This document shows positions 44,566 to 58,841 of a stretch of DNA of 64,000 nt, piece after piece. The stretch comes from Pogostemon cablin (Eukaryota; Streptophyta; Magnoliopsida; Lamiales; Lamiaceae). The notes beneath the pieces are model-generated. The model saw only the letters and a program-made list of their open reading frames with translations. It was not told the origin of the DNA and did not search any database. Positions within the stretch are counted from its first letter, which is position 1. Each line of letters opens with the position of its first letter. The position numbers were made by a program, and so were the translations under genes. The stretch spans positions 4,576,985 to 4,640,984 of the forward strand of contig CM042985.1 in the NCBI GenBank assembly GCA_023678885.1, read 5' to 3'.

Positions 44566-45529
44566 TCCTACTTAAATTAAATTCAACTTATTATCTAGTG
44601 GTGACATTCATGAAAATAGGATGAAAAACAACCGTATTTCTTCATTTTATTTTTTGTTTATGGTTTCATCATGAAACATGTTTTCATGTTCCATTACTAA
44701 GTTGAAGGTGAAAGATGCAAGATTTTTTTTTTTGTATAATAATGGGCCAAATTTTTCATTTTGATAGGAAATATTACTCATTATCTGGCCCAATATAAAA
44801 TGAGCCCACAAACCTTCACCGTATGGCCCAAGAAGATGTTTATACCAAAATCCGATTCAAACATGATAATTGTACATGCCAACTTTAGATAGAGCAGGTC
44901 GGGACTCGAGTAACACCATCTTAAAAAAAAAATTTAAAAATGATTTTAGTAACAAAATTTAGCAACGAAACTAAATTCAATTGGTAATTATTAATGAATT
45001 GACAACAAAATATTATATTTGTCTATAAAGTTATGCTCCACTTAATGAATATCTGTCGTGATTTACTAACGAAATCATTATATAAGTTGTAATCATTATA
45101 TAAATTGTCAACCTAATTATTAGCAATAAATTGCTAATTAATATTATAATTAATGGGATTGAGTTTTTATTGGTATAAATATATCCATCACTACTTTACC
45201 AATAAAAAATTACCAAATAAATTTTATAATTAATATGTTGGTGATTCGATTTAACAATGAAATTAAGACTTTTTACTAACAAATATTTAATAATGAAATT
45301 AAAATCTTTACTTTGGTAAAAAATAAAAATAATATTAGTCTTCTCAAAATTGGTGTAGTCCTTTATAAAAAAAAAAATAAGAGAGAGAGAAATTATGTAG
45401 TCAATTGTTTAGATTAAAATTCATATCTCTAGCATTAGACTAAGACAATCAATACATTAGTATATGTAGTGATATTTACGTGTGCTCATTTAGTAAGAAA
45501 GTGCTCCCTTTTTCGAAAGATCTATTTTA
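44566..45529. other. Intergenic, 3' of the GDSL gene
   Basis: No gene. The stretch at about 44930-45330 repeats AACGAAATTA-like words in both orientations and may be an old MITE, but I cannot find its ends. Confidence 0.4.
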
Positions 45530-45783
45530 CTCTTTCCTCCCAGTTTGTTTCAAGTATTCTTTGCTCTTTAAAAATATTAAAACATATAAAATAAATAACC
45601 TCTTATTACTTTATATTAATTTTTTTTAAAAAATGTCACTCTCACTTAGATAATTTATTTTATCATTTATTTATTATTTTAAAAAATACCACAATATTTT
45701 TATAAAATAATAAAATTAATTAAAATTTTTATTTTTATTAAATTTCGTATTTACAGCAACAGAGTTACTTAAGACAGAGGGAG
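45530..45783. mobile_element. Stowaway-like MITE
   Basis: Left end CTCTTTCCTCCCAG, right end AAGACAGAGGGAG followed by TA. Confidence 0.6.
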
Positions 45784-45792
45784 TATTACTTT

Positions 45793-46056
45793 TGAGTGAG
45801 GCTTGTGTGGCCCGGGGCACACCGTGTACCTTAAGAATTTAGTATTATGGATAAATGTATATTGTTTTGTTCTAAAGGGTATAACTTTGGTACACCATTT
45901 TGTTGCAAAGAGTATACACTTTTCATTAATATTTTTTATTTTTCTTTAGAAAATAAAGGGTACACATCTTTATACTAAAGGGTACTATACAATTTAACAC
46001 AAAATTCTAAAGGCGCACGGAATGCCCCCGGGGTCACAGGAACCTCACTCGTTAAA
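45793..46056. mobile_element. GC-ended small element, copy 4
   Basis: Left end GAGTGAGGCTTGTGTGGCCC; the right end reversed reads GAGTGAGGTTCCTGTGACCC. These are clear inverted termini. The interior shares AAAATAAAGGGTACACATCT with copy 1 at 7691. Confidence 0.7.
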
Positions 46057-46072
46057 ATGAAGAATATTACTA

Positions 46073-46360
46073 CTCCCTTCGTCCCGGGTATTTTCACCCA
46101 TTTGTACAGGCACGGAAATTAAGACGTGTTATTTTTTTAATATATAATGTAAGAAAAAGTAGGGATAAATTAGTAATTTAAAAAGAAAAAGTGAATAAAG
46201 TTATTGGAAATGATGAATAAAGTATAAAAAAATAATTAAAGTTGTTGGGATTGTAAAAAGTAAGTAATATGTATGTATTCTTATAAAAATAGAATGTATA
46301 AAAATACGTGGGACAGCCCAAAATGAAAAATAGATAAAAATACGTAGGAGACTGAGGGAT
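46073..46360. mobile_element. Stowaway-like MITE, same family as 14178 and 54228
   Basis: Left end CTCCCTTCGTCCCGGGTATT; internal AAAGTTGTTGGGATTGTAAA and AAATACGTGGGACAGCCC match the other two copies. The right end is eroded. Confidence 0.75.
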
Positions 46361-47006
46361 TGCTATTTATAATGCCGAAGTGTAAACTCTTTTTAGAAGA
46401 ATTATTGTTTATTCTAAACAAGAGGAATAATGTATTACCCATTATTTAGAAAAAACAGAGGTACATTATACTGCAGCCTCTGCTCCGATTTAAAGTTAAC
46501 ATTTACAGTTAGTAAAGATATGAATGGATATTACTTTTCGACTTACTTTTAAGAAAATTTAGTTTGCAATAAATAAATGATAATATTTTATATGTGTTGA
46601 AAATATAATTTAAAATTTAAAATTAAAGTATGTTAAAAGAATATTAGTTAATTATATCCTTTCTTATGAGAGTGTAAAGTTAAAATAGAAACGAATACCA
46701 AAATTGTGAGGGGAGTAATCATTTATGCCCAATATGCAATGTTAGTAATAAAAAATGCCCAATCCATATAAAAACAACAAGCCCATTTTTCATAATAAAA
46801 GACTCTAATAACCCTCATGTAACTTAAATGAAGAATTGTTGATTTTGTTTTTTTTTTTTAAACTACTCACTTCATATATTATATACAATTTTGGTTGTTT
46901 AATAAATTTTTCCAAATAAAATTAAATATTAATTAATAAAAATAATTATTTAATAATAAGATTAATTTAATTTTATTTGTTACATCCCTTTTCACACTTA
47001 TTTTCA

Positions 47007-49682
<2,676 letters not shown>

Positions 49683-50035
49683 GGAAAATATTACATTTGG
49701 TCCTATAAGAATTCCTTTAATTCAATTATAGTCTCGTAGGAATACATTGGTCTCATAGCTAGCGGTTTTGGTCCCATAAGAATATTATAATCATAATTTT
49801 CGAAAATTTTCATCCCAAATTAACTTATATTATTATAAACTACTATATTTATATTATTTTTTGTCTTTCAAAATAGACATAGTCCATTTTGGTCTTGTTA
49901 ATGGTTCAGAATATTTCATCAACTATTAACAGATTTTGATGAAAAATTCTTATGAGACTAAATCTGCCAGTTTTGGGACCTTTTTGACATTGAGTAATTT
50001 TTATGGACTAAATCTGAAATCATCCCTTTCTTTTT
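49683..50035. mobile_element. Short DNA-transposon-like repeat
   Basis: A block rich in GGTCC/GGACC words in both orientations, starting AAAATATTACATTTGGTCC and ending ATGGACTAAATCTGAAATC. Part of it recurs at about 5915-5990, so it is a dispersed repeat. I could not fix its target duplication. Confidence 0.45.
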
Positions 50036-51338
50036 TTATTCATCATTTTTTTTAAGATATATCTTTTACTTCTAACACAATTAAAAATCAATTGTATCAA
50101 AAATATTTTGGATACAAATCCATAAAAATGAATACAAAATGTGTTTCTATCGTTAAAAAATAATTTTCATTTGAAAGTAGATATTATTGATTTTGTCTCA
50201 AAAACATTATTCACTCTATATCGCTTAATACTTTTTGGATGAGAGCATCCAAACTAAATTGCATGGATATATCATATATCTTTCTGAAATTAGGAGTATT
50301 ATCAATCAACTTCTCATTATGCTTTTGTTTTGTACTTATATTTTGTTAAAATAAGTTTGTTTATAATTTTAATTCAATTCGATCAATATAAAAATCTATT
50401 AAATTATTTAAGGCATTAACTATCAACAAAGAACATCTCTAAACCAACATGAACTCCATGATTGGTGAGTTCATAATTCACCTTAAATTATGAAAGAAAA
50501 TAATAATAAACAATCTTTTAAATATTGCAAATTTTTTGTGACTTCAAAGTTATGACTTGTGAAAGGTAGTTAGTGGTCCCCAATTAATCTTAAATTCTTA
50601 AACCACCTGATTATCAGGTGGTTAATCATCTTAATTACTCCAAAAATTCCTTTTTTTATTGAAGGGTTTGTTTATTTTATTAATTATAATAATATAAAAT
50701 AAATTAATTATTTGAGGAGGGGTCCACGTTTTGTTATTTTTTATTATTTGATTGACTCTATTAGATTCTAATTAGTGAAATAATTAATCAATATATTGCA
50801 AAGAGTAGGTGGATGAATACCTAATTAATTGCCACAGTACTATAGTATTTAATATTTCCTTTTATAGGTCACTGATTTCCATTTTTAAAGACGTGTAAAA
50901 TGCTTATTTTCTAGAATATTTTTAATAGAGAATGATCATATTCTCATTAATAATCTGATCATTTCTTATTTATTTACTCTTTAAATTCTAATATGTCTTG
51001 ATTTTTATATTCTAATAATTATAATTATTGTAATGTTTTTCATTAAAAAATATATATAATTTTTCACATTGTAAAAAATAATTTTACAAAAATGAAGTAT
51101 ACGTGTCTGAACCGAATTCATAAGAAACTTACTCACATATATTTAATTAAATTAATGGAAATCAGGCGTGGCAAAGCATTTTCTTATCATTTTATGTACT
51201 GAAAAATAGAAAAATAATAATAATAATAATAATATCAAATTGGTAAATAATCATATGTAAATTAGTGATATATTATTTCACATAATGAGTTTCATGAAAC
51301 GAATAAGAAGTGATAAGTGTTGTGAATTATTTCATGTA
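50036..51338. other. AT-rich intergenic stretch
   Basis: No gene and no confident element ends. A perfect short hairpin ACCACCTGATTATCAGGTGGT is at about 50600. Confidence 0.5.
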
Positions 51339-51800
51339 CTTCCTCCGTCCCAGTTTACGCATTTTTATTTTGAGCGTCTCATCATAAAGTTTATATTTTC
51401 CTTTATAGTAAATGAGATTCACACAAAACAATTAATACTCCCTCTGTAAGGGTTGTTTTTGTTTTTTTGCACGTGGATTAATGAGTATTATTATTTAATG
51501 TGTAGAGGGTAGTTGTATTAGTAGGAGCGTGGATCCTATATTTTAATTGTATTAGTGGGTGTGTAGGTCTCATATGTGTAAAAAAAAAAGGAGACTCTTT
51601 GGGTGGGATGTCAAAATAGAAAAAATGGACTCTTTAAATGAGATGGAAGAATTATATTATATATTTATAGTAATCAAACTCAACACTAATAATCTAATGC
51701 AATCACCACTTAAAATATTATTATCTCTCAACATATTACACACTAAAATACTATATTATTTAATTTTCATTTAAAAAGTAAATGTAAATCTTGTAAAGAG
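51339..51800. mobile_element. Stowaway-like MITE with a second MITE nested at 51438-51650
   Basis: Outer left end CTTCCTCCGTCCCAG. The inner element starts CTCCCTCTGTAAGGG after TA and ends GAGATGGAAGAATTA. The outer right end is eroded. Confidence 0.55.
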
Positions 51801-52302
51801 ATATTAGTACAATTTATAATATACTAATAAGATATAATTACAATATAAAAAAATAATAAGTATCTTTAATAAAAGATAATAACTCATTAAAAAGTGTAAA
51901 ATTGTAGGTCTTACAAATTAGTGATGTTACAATTACATTTATTATAATTTATATACATTATCATCGCCTTAAATTACGGTAATCCTAGTATTTCTTTTGT
52001 TGCTCAATTTTGTCGTATATTGCACTTCACAGTTCACAACATCAGTATTTGTCTAATTGACCAAGGATTATGGTCTTTAGCCTAAATGCCCAGTCAAAAT
52101 TAATATGAACACATCTTTCACACATTATCGATTTAGACATATCAATCAGATGTTTTTTTTTTTTTTTTTTAAAGTAGAGTCTCTTGAGTCTTATCTGAAA
52201 ATTCTACTGCCACAATATTATACAATTAGACACCATTTCAATTTAATGGACAAAAAGGTAAAACTAAAATCTACTCCACTTCTTACCCATTCAAATACTA
52301 TT

Positions 52303-52528
52303 ACCCTGTTCGTCCACTCCAAAAAGTCTTATTTTTCTATTTTGAGCGTTCATCCTTAAGGATTTCATTTCATTTTTTACACAAATGGATCCACATACAT
52401 CCACTAATACAATTAAAATATGAGACTTACATTCCGACTAATATAACTACGTACTACACATTAAATAATAATACTCATTAATCCACATGTAAAAAGTAAA
52501 TGAAACTCATTAAAACGAACTGAGGGAG
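52303..52528. mobile_element. Stowaway-like MITE
   Basis: Left end CCCTGTTCGTCCAC, right end AACGAACTGAGGGAG, bordered by TA. It abuts the Helitron start. Confidence 0.6.
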
Positions 52529-52534
52529 TATATA

Positions 52535-53543
52535 TCTATATTATATATAAAAGCACATAGGGTCAACTAAAGTTTTTCCGCTCAAATTTTGGTCAAAATC
52601 TCTCCATAATATTTTCAATTTCTCGATTCTCTTCAATTTCTCTTCAGTTTCTCTCATCCCAATTATACTGATTTTCCTTTTTAATGTATGATTTAAATAT
52701 AGTAGTATTAATTTTATGACAATTTATTTCAACCATCAATTATTTAATTATTTAAAATCTATCACATTTTTTAATTCTAATAATTTTATGTTCAACAAAA
52801 TAATTAAATTAAAAATATTTTTTTTACATGTTTTTTTTTTTTATCAATTAACATGTTAAAATTTGTTTCAATTTGAGTTAATTATTGAAAAAATTTGGGT
52901 TGTATTTGAAAATAATGTTGAGTAATTAAAATCATTATTTGAAATTGTTTATACGTTAACATATGATTATGTAATGAAATATAAATATTAATAAAAATTT
53001 TAAAAACGTTGGTTTTTATAATTACATTAATTTGTTGTACACGAAAAACGAATAATGGTTGTATAACATCGATTCAACTAAATACTATTTAATTCATTGC
53101 ATATAAAGAACTAAACTAAATATACATACCATCACAATATAAAACCTCATACATATGTATTTCCTTCGTCCCATTTTAATAATCATATTTGTTTTTTCTC
53201 AGGGATTAAGAAAATTTAGTATTTTAATGTGTATTGAGGTGAGATAAATAATATTTTAATGTATAGTGCATGATTGTATTAATGTGGCGGATGAGTCATA
53301 TTGAGATATTTTAATTACTTAATTGTGTGGGTCTCATAGAAAAAAAAATGTAACCGTTAGAATAAAACACCAAATTTAAAAATATTTAATTATTAGGATG
53401 GGACAGAGGGAATACGTAATTATATATGTTTATGTGTCCACGATATATATATATATATAAATTTACTATTACAAAAAATCTATATTTATATAATTTTATT
53501 TTTTAAAATCTATTCCCGTGCAACGCACGGGTTAAAGTGCTTG
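52535..53543 (+). mobile_element. Non-autonomous Helitron
   Basis: The 5' end is TCTATATTATATATAAAAGCAC and the 3' end carries the hairpin CCCGTGCAACGCACGGG (53515-53531), followed by TTAAAGTGCTTG. This pairing of a TC start and a GC-rich hairpin about 10 bases from the 3' end is typical of plant Helitrons, although the last bases are not the canonical CTRR. No Rep/helicase is encoded. A MITE is nested inside. Confidence 0.65.
53160..53412. mobile_element. Stowaway-like MITE nested in the Helitron
   Basis: Left end TTTCCTTCGTCCCATTT, right end GGATGGGACAGAGGGAA, TA borders. Confidence 0.75.
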
Positions 53544-54227
53544 TTTTAATGATAATGCACAAATCAAACATAAAAATCAAACATCACTCCATCTCATAAC
53601 ACACTTTAATTTTCCTTATCAAGCACACTGAATTTTAAAGGTGAAATGATTAAAAAATAATAATTAATTAACAACTACACAGTACATATTACTCCATATA
53701 TTATAATCTTTAACTTATTTTCATAAAAAAAAAATTTTATACGTTGTCAATGAAGTTGAATTTGAGGTAGTAATAAATAATTATTAAAAAAATAAAAATG
53801 AAGGGAGAACATTAAGGAATGAAAAAAAAGATTCCATGATCGATCCCTAGGCTATAATTATGGCATACATGCATGAGTTATTTTTTATCACTTAATTAAA
53901 TAGTGTGATATCATGTATTGACTTTTTGAAAATATAAAACAATCATATTTTTCTCAATCAGCGGTTATACATAATAATTTAACTAATTAACGGTTAAAGA
54001 TTCGAATATCCAACGTCAGATTGTGCTGGTTTCACAAGTGTCCAGATGCAAAGTTGGTCACTTTTTAGATACTTCTATTTCATCGAAACGAATAGTATAA
54101 TGTGTAAATTATTCATATTAATATTGTTTTTTTTTAATTATATATAAATAAAAATAAAATTGTATTCTACTCCCTCCGTCAGTCCAAAAATAACAATTTG
54201 CTTTTTGCACGTAGATTAAAAGTATTA

Positions 54228-54517
54228 CTCCCTCCGTCCCGGGTATTTTTACCCGTTTGTACGGGCACGGAGATTAAGACGTTTTATTTTTTTAATATAT
54301 AATGTAAGAGAAAGTAGGGATAAATTAGTAATTTGAAAAGAAAAAGTGAATAAAGTTGTTGGGAATGATGAATAAAGTGTAAAAAGTAATTAAAGTTGTT
54401 GGGATTGTAAAAAGTATGTAATAAAATATTATGTATTTTTTCCAAAAATGGAATGGGTAAAAATACGTGGGACACCCCAAAATGGAAAGTGGGTAAAAAT
54501 ACGTGGGACGGAGGGAG
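54228..54517. mobile_element. Stowaway-like MITE, 290 bp, nested
   Basis: Termini CTCCCTCCGTCCCGGG and GTGGGACGGAGGGAG sit between TA at 54226-54227 and 54518-54519. It is very similar, in reverse orientation, to the copy at 14178-14468, which suggests recent movement. Confidence 0.9.
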
Positions 54518-54557
54518 TATTATTTTATATTTAATGAGTAATTGTATTAAAGAAATG

Positions 54558-54892
54558 AGATAAATATCAAAATTAGTCATGTAAATATGGCGTTTTCCAA
54601 CTTTAGTCCTTTTTCTTTTGCAATTCTATATTTTGGTCTTTTTTTTGTCCACTTTTAGTCATTTTGGTCCTGTTTTTGGTCATTTTTCATAATTTGGTCT
54701 TTTTTTGTCCACTTTTGGTCTTAAATGTATACACTTTCGGACTATTTTTGGACTTTTTCTAACATAAAGGACTAAATTTGGACTAAAAGGACTAAAAGTG
54801 GACCAAAAAGGACCAAAATTGAGAATTGCAAAAGAAAAATGACTAAAGTTGAAAAATGTCATACTTGCAGGACCAATTTTGATATTTACTCT
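54558..54892. mobile_element. Mutator-like MITE, 335 bp, with 9-bp target duplication
   Basis: AAAGAAATG occurs at 54549-54557 and 54893-54901. Inverted ends: AGATAAATATCAAAATTAGTC and, reversed from the right, AGAGTAAATATCAAAATTGGTC. The interior is a loose palindrome of TTTGGTC/GACCAAA words. Confidence 0.9.
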
Positions 54893-55017
54893 AAAGAAAT
54901 GTGGTGGTCATATATAAGACTCTTTACTAAAAAGGATAAAAATGACTATTTTAGATTGATCGTCAAAATAGTAAAATGATTACTTTTAAATTGACAGCAG
55001 ATATTATTAAGTTAATA

Positions 55018-55268
55018 CTCCTTCCGTCCTCTTAAAAGGAGTATTCATTTGTTTTTCACGTGAATTAAGAAGTATAATAATTTAACGTATAGTTAATTGA
55101 TGAATATAATATTTTATTGTATTTGTATTAAGTGTAGATCCCATATGTAGTGAATTGAATATAATAATAATGTTTTATGGGTTACATTAATCCAAAAAGA
55201 ATATGAATACTTTGTAATAACACGGACCAAAATGACAATATTAATACGTATCAAGGGTATGGAGGGAG
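55018..55268. mobile_element. Stowaway-like MITE
   Basis: Left end CTCCTTCCGTCC after TA, right end GGGTATGGAGGGAG. Confidence 0.7.
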
Positions 55269-55342
55269 TGTTAAATTTTAAGGGTAAACCATGACAACAA
55301 AGATAAAATAGATTATGAAGCACATAGACATTATAAATCATA

Positions 55343-55566
55343 CTCCTCCTGTCCCACCCGAATGATAGTCTTTTTTTCCACGTGAATTAATGAGTATTAT
55401 TATTTAATGCGTAGTGAGTAGTTGTATTAGTGGGAGTATAAGTCCCATATTTTAATTGTATTAGTTGGTATGAGTGGGTCCTAAGTGTATAAAAAAGAAA
55501 AAATAGATTTTTTTGGGTGGGACGTCAAAATGTAAAAAAGATACTATTTGAGTGGGATGGAAGGTG
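55343..55566. mobile_element. Stowaway-like MITE
   Basis: Left end CTCCTCCTGTCCCACCC after TA, right end GAGTGGGATGGAAGGTG; these are inverted. Confidence 0.7.
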
Positions 55567-56632
55567 TATGAATTAAATAAAATAAAATAAATATAACGAA
55601 ATGAAACTCGAGTACAATACTATTGTTAATGAGTTTTAGAATAATCCTAAAAACACTTGATATATTCTAAAAGTAACTCCTTTTAGAAAATGTGCATTAT
55701 ACATTCAATTGGCATATATTTTTTATAAAAGAAAATATAGAATAAAAATTTCAAAATTGAGCTCGCAAACATGATCATGTGTCCAATTATGGACTTATAC
55801 GTAACTCAGGTGAGTTGACATTGTTTTATTTATTTATTTATTTTTATATTTCTAATAGAAGTTGTTCGGAAGATAGTCAAATTATGAGATGAATGTTTGC
55901 ATAAATGTCTTTGTCTCTATAATTATTTTGTACAATCTATGATGATTCTCCCTGTATATGATTTTTCATCCTGTGTATATGATATTAAACGTTGGGACCC
56001 AATTAATATGTAATTTGATTTTCCAAAATTACTTTTTTAGTGTAAGAAAACTTTATAAGAAATGAACTACTTCTTCAGTTTTATAGTACATCCACGGTTA
56101 CAAGTTGATTAAAAAAAAATTATTGTGGCAAATTTAAAATTTTACTAATTTTTTAGGTTATTGAATAAACTTTTGTTTTTTTTTTATAAGTTTATAAAAA
56201 ACTCAACAAATCTAATTATATTTGAGAAGTAATGTTTTTTATTCAAAAATGTAAAAGTTCATCAATTTAAAAGTAATTTTTCATGTCCTAAAATAGAGTT
56301 GGTCTCTTTTGCATTTGATTGCACAAAGTGTACAAAAATATAAAATTTTGTTCTAAAAAGTATATACTTTAATTAATAAAAGCATAAGTTTTTCATCGAA
56401 AAAATCTACGAAAATATGAAGAGTATAAATGTTTGATTAAAAAAAATATATATATTTTTTGCCGTAGGAAATCAAGCATATAAATATACTAAAAATATAA
56501 CATTTAATACTAAAATGTATAAAATTGGATTTTGGTGTACGAAGTTAGTTATGTGCATCCGAATAACTCATCCACTAAAAACTAATTTCGGTAAATTAGC
56601 ATGTAGTTAAATCTGATTTATGCATGTGTTTG

Positions 56633-57635
56633 TAGGGTTGTGCATCGGTTAAAAACCGAACCGAACCGATTTCATAAAACCGAACACCAAAATTTACAAA
56701 AAATCAACACCGAAACCAAAACCGAACAGGTTATGAATCTTAACATAATCGAACCGAAAATTACGGTTCGGTTCGGTTTTAAAACCGATCAAGTCGAATT
56801 AACTGAAGAAAAAAATTAAAAATAGAGAGTACTCAGCAATCAACATCCAGCAATTGTCCAATAAAACAAATTCTTACTCCAAAATTTTATACTAACCCAA
56901 TAGTATAATGTAATTAAATGGAAATTCCTGATTTTGTGCTTGCGACTCCTTCCCTTGCAGTGAGCAGCGCGTCTTCTCCAAATGCTCTTTACTGAGGCAT
57001 CGATCGACGATCTTCCAGCGACGTGCAATGGGGTCTGCGATTATGGCAGCGGCCGATGGGTATCACACGGCGGCGTTTCGTATCTAGGGCAAGTGGTGGC
57101 TGTTCGCGACTTGGGTAAGCTGCGTTCGTCGACAGTGATTCAGAGTAGGGAGAGAAAGGGTTCGTCATCGAAGGTGTCCATTTCGCTCTTCAATTTCAAA
57201 TTAGAGAGAAAGGAGAGATTGAGTTGTTAATAAATGAGAGAGAAATGGGTGTGGACCGTGTGGTGCTCTCCAATTTCAGAATAGATCTAGAATTCTAGAG
57301 AGAGATAAGAGTTTGACTCAAAATAGAGAGAGGAGGGGATTTTGACTTGTTAATAGATAACAAGGAAATGGGCGGCCAGTGGGGTTGGGCAGTGATGCCA
57401 TTGAAGGAAAGGGATTAGAGAATTAGAGTTTTATGGTTTTATATGTAAGTAAGAATATATTTCGGTTATCGATTTTTTTTTTTTCATACCCTAAAACCGA
57501 AACCGAACTGAAACATCGATTTTTTATATTTTGAAAACCAAAACCGAATCGATTTTTCAAAAACCGAACCGAATTGATCGGTTCGGTTCAGTTCAGTCGG
57601 TTTTTTCGGTTTTCTCTATTTAATGCTCACCCCTA
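56633..57635. mobile_element. Non-autonomous hAT element (1003 bp) with a GC-rich interior
   Basis: The exact 8-bp duplication TGTGTTTG is at 56625-56632 and 57636-57643. It starts TAGGGTTGTGCATCGGTT and ends AATGCTCACCCCTA, with subterminal AACCG/CGGTT words on both sides. The interior at about 56930-57240 is much richer in GC and has short open frames on both strands (for example ATG GGG TCT GCG at 57028, 19 codons). This resembles captured host-gene sequence, but I do not recognise the source. Confidence 0.88.
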
Positions 57636-57643
57636 TGTGTTTG

Positions 57644-58540
57644 TCTTATAAAAATTACTATTATTATTTAAATATTATAACTATTTTGAATGTTTAATAT
57701 GAATTTAATAATAGATCAGAGTAATATGCATGACATTCATATTATATTAAATCATTAGTTATGAAATTTAAATTTCTTTAAATAAATTCTTATTTAAGAG
57801 ATGAAATAATAGCATTCGTTTGTAGATTAATATAATTGATAAAACACTTATAAATGCACATTACTCTTATTTAGGATAATTGAAAAAATATTATATATAT
57901 ATATATATTTTTTTATTAATTGTTAAAGAATCATTACATTCACTTTGGTTAGCTCAAATTTTGTTTGAATTTTGTTAATGAATTATAAATTATTAAGATA
58001 ATATTTGTAAATAATGATTAAATTTCTAAGGCATATATATGTGTGAACGTAATAGAATTTAAATGCAAATGTAAAAACAATGTTGTATTATTTGTTTGAA
58101 ACCTATCTTTTAGGTGTTGCATTAAATAATAAGAGTATTAAAAATTAATTAAAAAAATCATTCTAATGAGATGTAACATAAATTTAAGATTGTCTTTATT
58201 TGTAAAATCCTAAAAACTATAATTAATATAAGTAAATGTGATGATTTAATTCAAAATTAACCTTTTCTTTTTAAATGATATTGCGTGCGTATATTTTTTT
58301 TATTTTTTTTTAAATAAAATTGTCATAATTTAGTTTAAAATTTTTATGAATATCAGCATGTCAAAATGTAAGATAACAATATTTGTATCAATACTGATAT
58401 TTGATAGTTTATAAATTAAAAAATATATATATATATATTTTAAAAATAACAAATTCATTAAAAGCACATAGAATTCGAGCCGCACATAAAACAAAATATT
58501 GACTTTCTGATTCCAATCATATTATATTATATTATTTGAG

Positions 58541-58545
<5 letters not shown>
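57644..58545. other. AT-rich intergenic stretch before the P450
   Basis: No gene; A/T runs and short AT microsatellites only. Confidence 0.5.
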
Positions 58546-58570
<25 letters not shown>

Positions 58571-58572
<2 letters not shown>

Positions 58573-58688
58573 TTTACATTGATCTTAGCTAGTTCTCTCT
58601 CTTCTTTTTTCCTTTATGGAGCCTCCGTCTCATTTGCTGTTGTCTTTCCAAAACATGTTCATTTCTCCATTATTTTTATCCATACTAC

Positions 58689-58731
<43 letters not shown>

Positions 58732-58841
58732 TTTACATTGATCTTAGTTATCTCTCTTCTTTCTTTCTTTATGGAGCCTCCGTCTCATTTGCTGTTGTCT
58801 TTCCAAAACATGTTCATTTCTGCATTATTTTTATCTGTACT
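58571..58841 (+). repeat. Direct duplication of the P450 leader and first codons
   Basis: The block AGTTTACATTGATCTTAG...ATGGAGCCTCC...TTATTTTTATC occurs at 58571-58686 and 58730-58841, separated by an AT microsatellite, with another AT run before it. Each copy has an ATG (58616 and 58771). Only the second runs into the rest of the P450. Confidence 0.92.

Larger units (their letters stand above)
54170..55000. mobile_element. Outer Stowaway-like MITE carrying two later insertions
   Basis: The left end CTCCCTCCGTCAGTCC follows TA. The element resumes at 54520 and again at 54893. The right terminus is unclear (near 55000). Confidence 0.55.
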
